Positions 61,701-64,000 of a stretch of DNA of 64,000 bases are shown here, in pieces (within the stretch, counting starts at the first letter, position 1; each line of letters begins with the position of its first letter). The DNA lies in the NCBI GenBank assembly GCA_018389105.1, contig JACATO010000095.1, forward strand, positions 186,001-250,000, given 5' to 3'. The translations under genes were made by a program, and so were the position numbers. Under the pieces are notes generated by a model that did no database searches, was not told where the DNA came from, and saw nothing but the letters and a program-made list of their open reading frames with translations. The DNA comes from Nautilus pompilius. Lineage: Eukaryota; Mollusca; Cephalopoda; Nautilida; Nautilidae.

Positions 61701-64000
61701 CATTGATGTGAACAAGTTATCAAGAATTTCGGATATTGTACTCATTATTGATAGATCTGATCACTTTCTGCATAATTGGAATTGAATCTGAATTGATTAG
61801 ATATCTGTCTAGATTTTATGCAACACTTTTGCACACATTGATTTGTTGCAAATGATTTTCTAAAAATTATAACTTTTGTTTTGATATTATTGAAATAGAT
61901 GTACAACAGTAATATAGAAATACTTTAATGAACAAGATTTTATAACAGCTGCTTTCAACAAAATACGAGCTAATTTACAGGAAAAATTATTTTTATGCAA
62001 GACTTTTGCACCCTGCTGTACTATTGTGTCTGTCTGTCTGTCCAGTTCTTGACCTTCAGAAAATTGAATGCAACAGGGGATATGATCATGGCAACAAATG
62101 CCTGATAGTTTAATGTAGAAAAAATAACTGGCAAGCGATTGCGAGTGAGTGAAAATAATTAACCATACAGAATGTGGAGGACTTCCATGCATAGTTATCT
62201 GGTATGGGAGTGAGGCTATAGGTACGCGCTAGATTTGATTTACGTCATGACTGCTTTATTTCACTTGATTGTTCAAATTATCAGTTTTCCCAATCATATT
62301 ATACTTACAAGATAAATAGTTTATTCCACTACACACACTTGTCCACAAGTAGAGGATATACTAGACCCCCAATGCATGCAAACAGTTTGTTTTTTAAAAA
62401 GTTAAAAAGAAAGCGCACCTTTCAGACTGTGCTGAATGCAAGCACTGACTGGCAATAAACTCAGCTTCACTTTCAAGACCGTGGTGCAGGTACAATTCCA
62501 CAAGTAGCTGAAAACAGAGAGGCAGTCAGGTATAACCCAAGAATGAAACAGTTGCTTAGATCTCCTGCTTCTTGACAGAAACAATTACTGGTAATATTTA
62601 AAAGTAAATTACAAAATTAACATAGAAAGAAAACTATTTCTCTTATAAAGTTGTGTAATTTCAAAATATGGAAAGAATAATTTCAGACTATTATAGGAAA
62701 ATGGTTTCTTTTGGATGGAAGCGTTTTTATTTGGCTTGTGAAAGTAGGAGATCACAAGGAGGGGATTAAACCTGGAAAATAATTGTGTTTAAGGGTTTCG
62801 AAATTAAACAGCTAACTGCAGTAACACACTTCATTAAATATCATCTTGGTAAAGAGTAACTACTTACTGACCAGCAGGAATGAACACCTGTTCATCAACA
62901 GAGGACTGAAAGAAACTTTATCAAGTACTGAATCTTCAACAGACCTGCCAGTAAAACAACTGTCCTCCTCCCTCAACAACACCTCTCCTCACTACATCCA
63001 CATCTCTCTTGATGGCTCCATCAACAATAATTGCAAAAGCAGCTGTATCTGAGGCTGAGAGCTGAGGTAGTTTCAACAGCTAGAAGAAAACAAAAAATCT
63101 TGGCTTCTTGCCATAATAAACATGCAATGGATGGATGTGTTTATACCGGTTTACAAAATAATATGAAAACCACACTCTCCCATGAATTATTAAAACTAAG
63201 CACATAACGATCATTTACCTTAGCAACAGATAACTTGGCCGCCTTCACTTTCCCAACAATCAACAGAGTTAAAATATATTCCTTCCACAGCCACAGTGTC
63301 AGAACCGGTGAATTTGATGAATCTACAAATAGCACAGAAAAAACAAAGTCATAAATACATCAAAAGTATTTCTATCAAACCAAATTTTTTGAGCTTTCAA
63401 AACATTCTTTAAGAAAGAATCTTGACATTCCCCAGTAAATCTCAGAGATGACGACAAACAAAAACCACTGCCAGTCATTGTTAAGTGTTTACGCTGTGGT
63501 CATATTTTTTCAATTTCCTCCTCTTTAAAATGAGTATGCATGCAGACAGTTTTCTAACTCTCAATGTGCCAGAGATAACACAACACACACCTGTCGACTG
63601 TAAAAGATCGTGCAGGTAGGACAGTTCTACATGGAAGAGGTCTAGTGACTGCTGGGTACATTGGCGGACAAGGGCCTCAGCGTGGATAGCAGCTACCAGG
63701 TTGATGAGGCAGTTTCTATCATCTGAGAAACCAAAAAAAAAAAACAAACAATTTTTAAACTCGTCATTTTTCTCCAAAAGGAGAATTGCTGTTATTCTTG
63801 AGAAAAGCAGTAAACTGAACTAAACTGAAAGCGAAATAGAAGACTGTGAAAGTCCTTAGGTAGAAAATAGTAGTGCATTATTACTCTTATAATATATTAT
63901 AGCGTAAAGTTACCTGGATGGGCATGGTAGGCCTTCATTGCCACAGAGTAAGCATTCCTGTTGCAGTTTCTAACTGAGTGGGCACCAGCAGCTAACTGAC
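58632..64000 (-). CDS. Unrecognised helix-rich protein, 3' nine coding exons (gene level)
   Basis: Minus-strand exons join in one frame with GT-AG borders to 321 residues and TGA (complement of 58632-58634). In transcript order they lie at 64000-63914 (cut), 63722-63591, 63322-63219, 63079-62945, 62507-62419, 59971-59908, 59499-59369, 59192-59066 and 58730-58632. The protein is rich in Leu/Ala helices, for example LINLVAAIHAEALVRQC, LKLPQLSASDTAAFAIIVDG and LYLHHGLESEAEFIASQCL, and ends KANTVNISDW. The spacing of these helices is compatible with a TPR- or armadillo-like repeat fold, but no diagnostic motif or membrane segment is seen. I cannot name it. It is tail to tail with the plus-strand gene that ends at 58378. 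Confidence 0.78.
59066..59192 (-). CDS. Unrecognised helix-rich gene, penultimate exon
   Basis: It completes a Ser codon, then FGKYCLQQVMDDWDSLGINT and RQQLVVGLFKSKENLSLLK. Acceptor CTGTCAG, donor GTGAGC. Confidence 0.78.
59369..59499 (-). CDS. Unrecognised helix-rich gene, internal exon
   Basis: VEKDSNSRSHYMFTETVQEI, then EVDPFNPAVNLMQGIVSL, ending two bases into a Ser codon. Acceptor TTTTCAG, donor GTAAAA. Confidence 0.78.
59908..59971 (-). CDS. Unrecognised helix-rich gene, short internal exon
   Basis: 64 nt: it completes a Ser codon, then AKQGKLVLLIRMALCSFKKL and M. Acceptor TTTGCAG, donor GTTGGT. Confidence 0.72.
60425..62018 (+). mobile_element. Second IR/DR Tc1-like transposon
   Basis: Flanked by TA (60423-60424, 62019-62020). 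Ends are CAGCAAAAGTCTTGCATAAA and the complement of TTTATGCAAGACTTTTGC plus CACCCTGCTG. Internal copies of the same repeat sit at 60612-60629 and 61815-61832, so each end has two direct repeats. The left end lacks a few bases present on the right. It is more decayed than the element at 28603-30236. Confidence 0.88.
60761..61752 (+). pseudogene. Tc1-like transposase, several stops and frameshifts
   Basis: The start is open for 60 codons: MTAEQWATIIRMKEDGETEW, IADRIGCNQSTISRTLKRW (helix-turn-helix) and CRAGRPQK. The catalytic part is broken, with YQQDNAPIHKAR (second Asp) and [12 protein letters not shown] (last Glu) still visible. It ends with DNCQRLVASMPH, a stop, then CEQVIKNFGYCTHY. The C-terminus closely parallels that of the element at 28603-30236, so the two transposases share a lineage. 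Confidence 0.85.
62419..62507 (-). CDS. Unrecognised helix-rich gene, internal exon
   Basis: LLVELYLHHGLESEAEFIAS, then QCLHSAQSE, ending two bases into a Ser codon. Acceptor TTTTCAG, donor GTGCGC. Confidence 0.76.
62508..62944 (-). other. Intron of the minus-strand gene
   Basis: A 0.44-kb intron with nothing recognised. Confidence 0.55.
62945..63079 (-). CDS. Unrecognised helix-rich gene, internal exon
   Basis: LLKLPQLSASDTAAFAIIVD, then GAIKRDVDVVRRGVVEG and FYWQ. Phase 0 at both ends. The donor GTCTGT is weak, so the 3' edge is the least certain. Confidence 0.68.
63219..63322 (-). CDS. Unrecognised helix-rich gene, internal exon
   Basis: It completes an Asp codon, then SSNSPVLTLWLWKEYILTLL and IVGKVKAAKLSVAK. 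The Leu/Trp-rich run is a buried helix pair rather than a clear membrane segment. Donor GTAAAT. Confidence 0.76.
63591..63722 (-). CDS. Unrecognised helix-rich gene, internal exon
   Basis: DRNCLINLVAAIHAEALVRQ, then CTQQSLDLFHVELSYLHDLL. It ends one base into an Asp codon. Acceptor TTTCTCAG, donor GTGTGT. Confidence 0.78.
63914..64000 (-). CDS. Unrecognised helix-rich gene, exon cut by window end
   Basis: QLAAGAHSVRNCNRNAYSVA, then MKAYHAHP, ending one base into an Asp codon with donor GTAACT. The upstream part lies beyond the window. Confidence 0.72.

Larger units (their letters stand above)
59972..62418 (-). other. Intron with an IR/DR Tc1-like element
   Basis: A 2.4-kb intron of the minus-strand gene, of which 1.6 kb is the transposon at 60425-62018. 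The flanks are AT-rich and unremarkable. Confidence 0.75.

Overview
This is eukaryotic nuclear DNA. It is AT-rich and intron-rich, with short exons in long introns, GT-AG splicing, microsatellites, SINE-like retroposons and many Tc1/mariner-type DNA transposons. The dynein exons and the repeat content suggest a metazoan invertebrate, probably a lophotrochozoan such as a mollusc. That taxonomic guess is inference; no sequence here proves it.

Layout. (1) Positions 1-3067: the 3' end of a Tc1-like element, then a decayed hAT transposase on the minus strand. (2) Positions 3068-38275, plus strand: the last 31 coding exons of an axonemal outer-arm dynein heavy chain of the DNAH5/DNAH8 type. They give 1,590 residues from AAA4 through the stalk, microtubule-binding domain, AAA5, AAA6 and C-terminal domain to a real stop codon. 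Every junction is GT-AG and the frame is continuous. Its introns hold a deleted mariner, a near-complete mariner, an IR/DR Tc1-like element, three retroposons, a small foldback repeat family, a 74-bp exact tandem duplication and several microsatellites. (3) Positions 38276-47854: mostly non-coding, with a decayed Tc1/mariner-like element, a 1.7-kb CpG-rich segment (about 41.4-43.1 kb), a minisatellite and a trinucleotide repeat. (4) Positions 47855-58378, plus strand: a six-exon gene for a protein of about 230 residues with one hydrophobic segment. I do not recognise its family. Its introns carry a Tc1 remnant, a pogo-like MITE, a reversed SINE and a frameshifted mariner. (5) Positions 58632-64000, minus strand: the last nine coding exons of a helix-rich protein I do not recognise, tail to tail with gene 4. 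A second IR/DR Tc1-like element lies in one intron.

How it fits together. The dynein chain is a motor subunit of ciliary outer arms. The other two genes have no evident functional link to it, and none of the three is arranged as an operon. All transposases seen are broken by frameshifts, stops or substitutions of catalytic residues, so this is a graveyard of several Tc1/mariner lineages plus one hAT. I found no convincing new molecular system. The most interesting unknowns are the two unrecognised genes, the CpG-rich segment and the short foldback repeat family.
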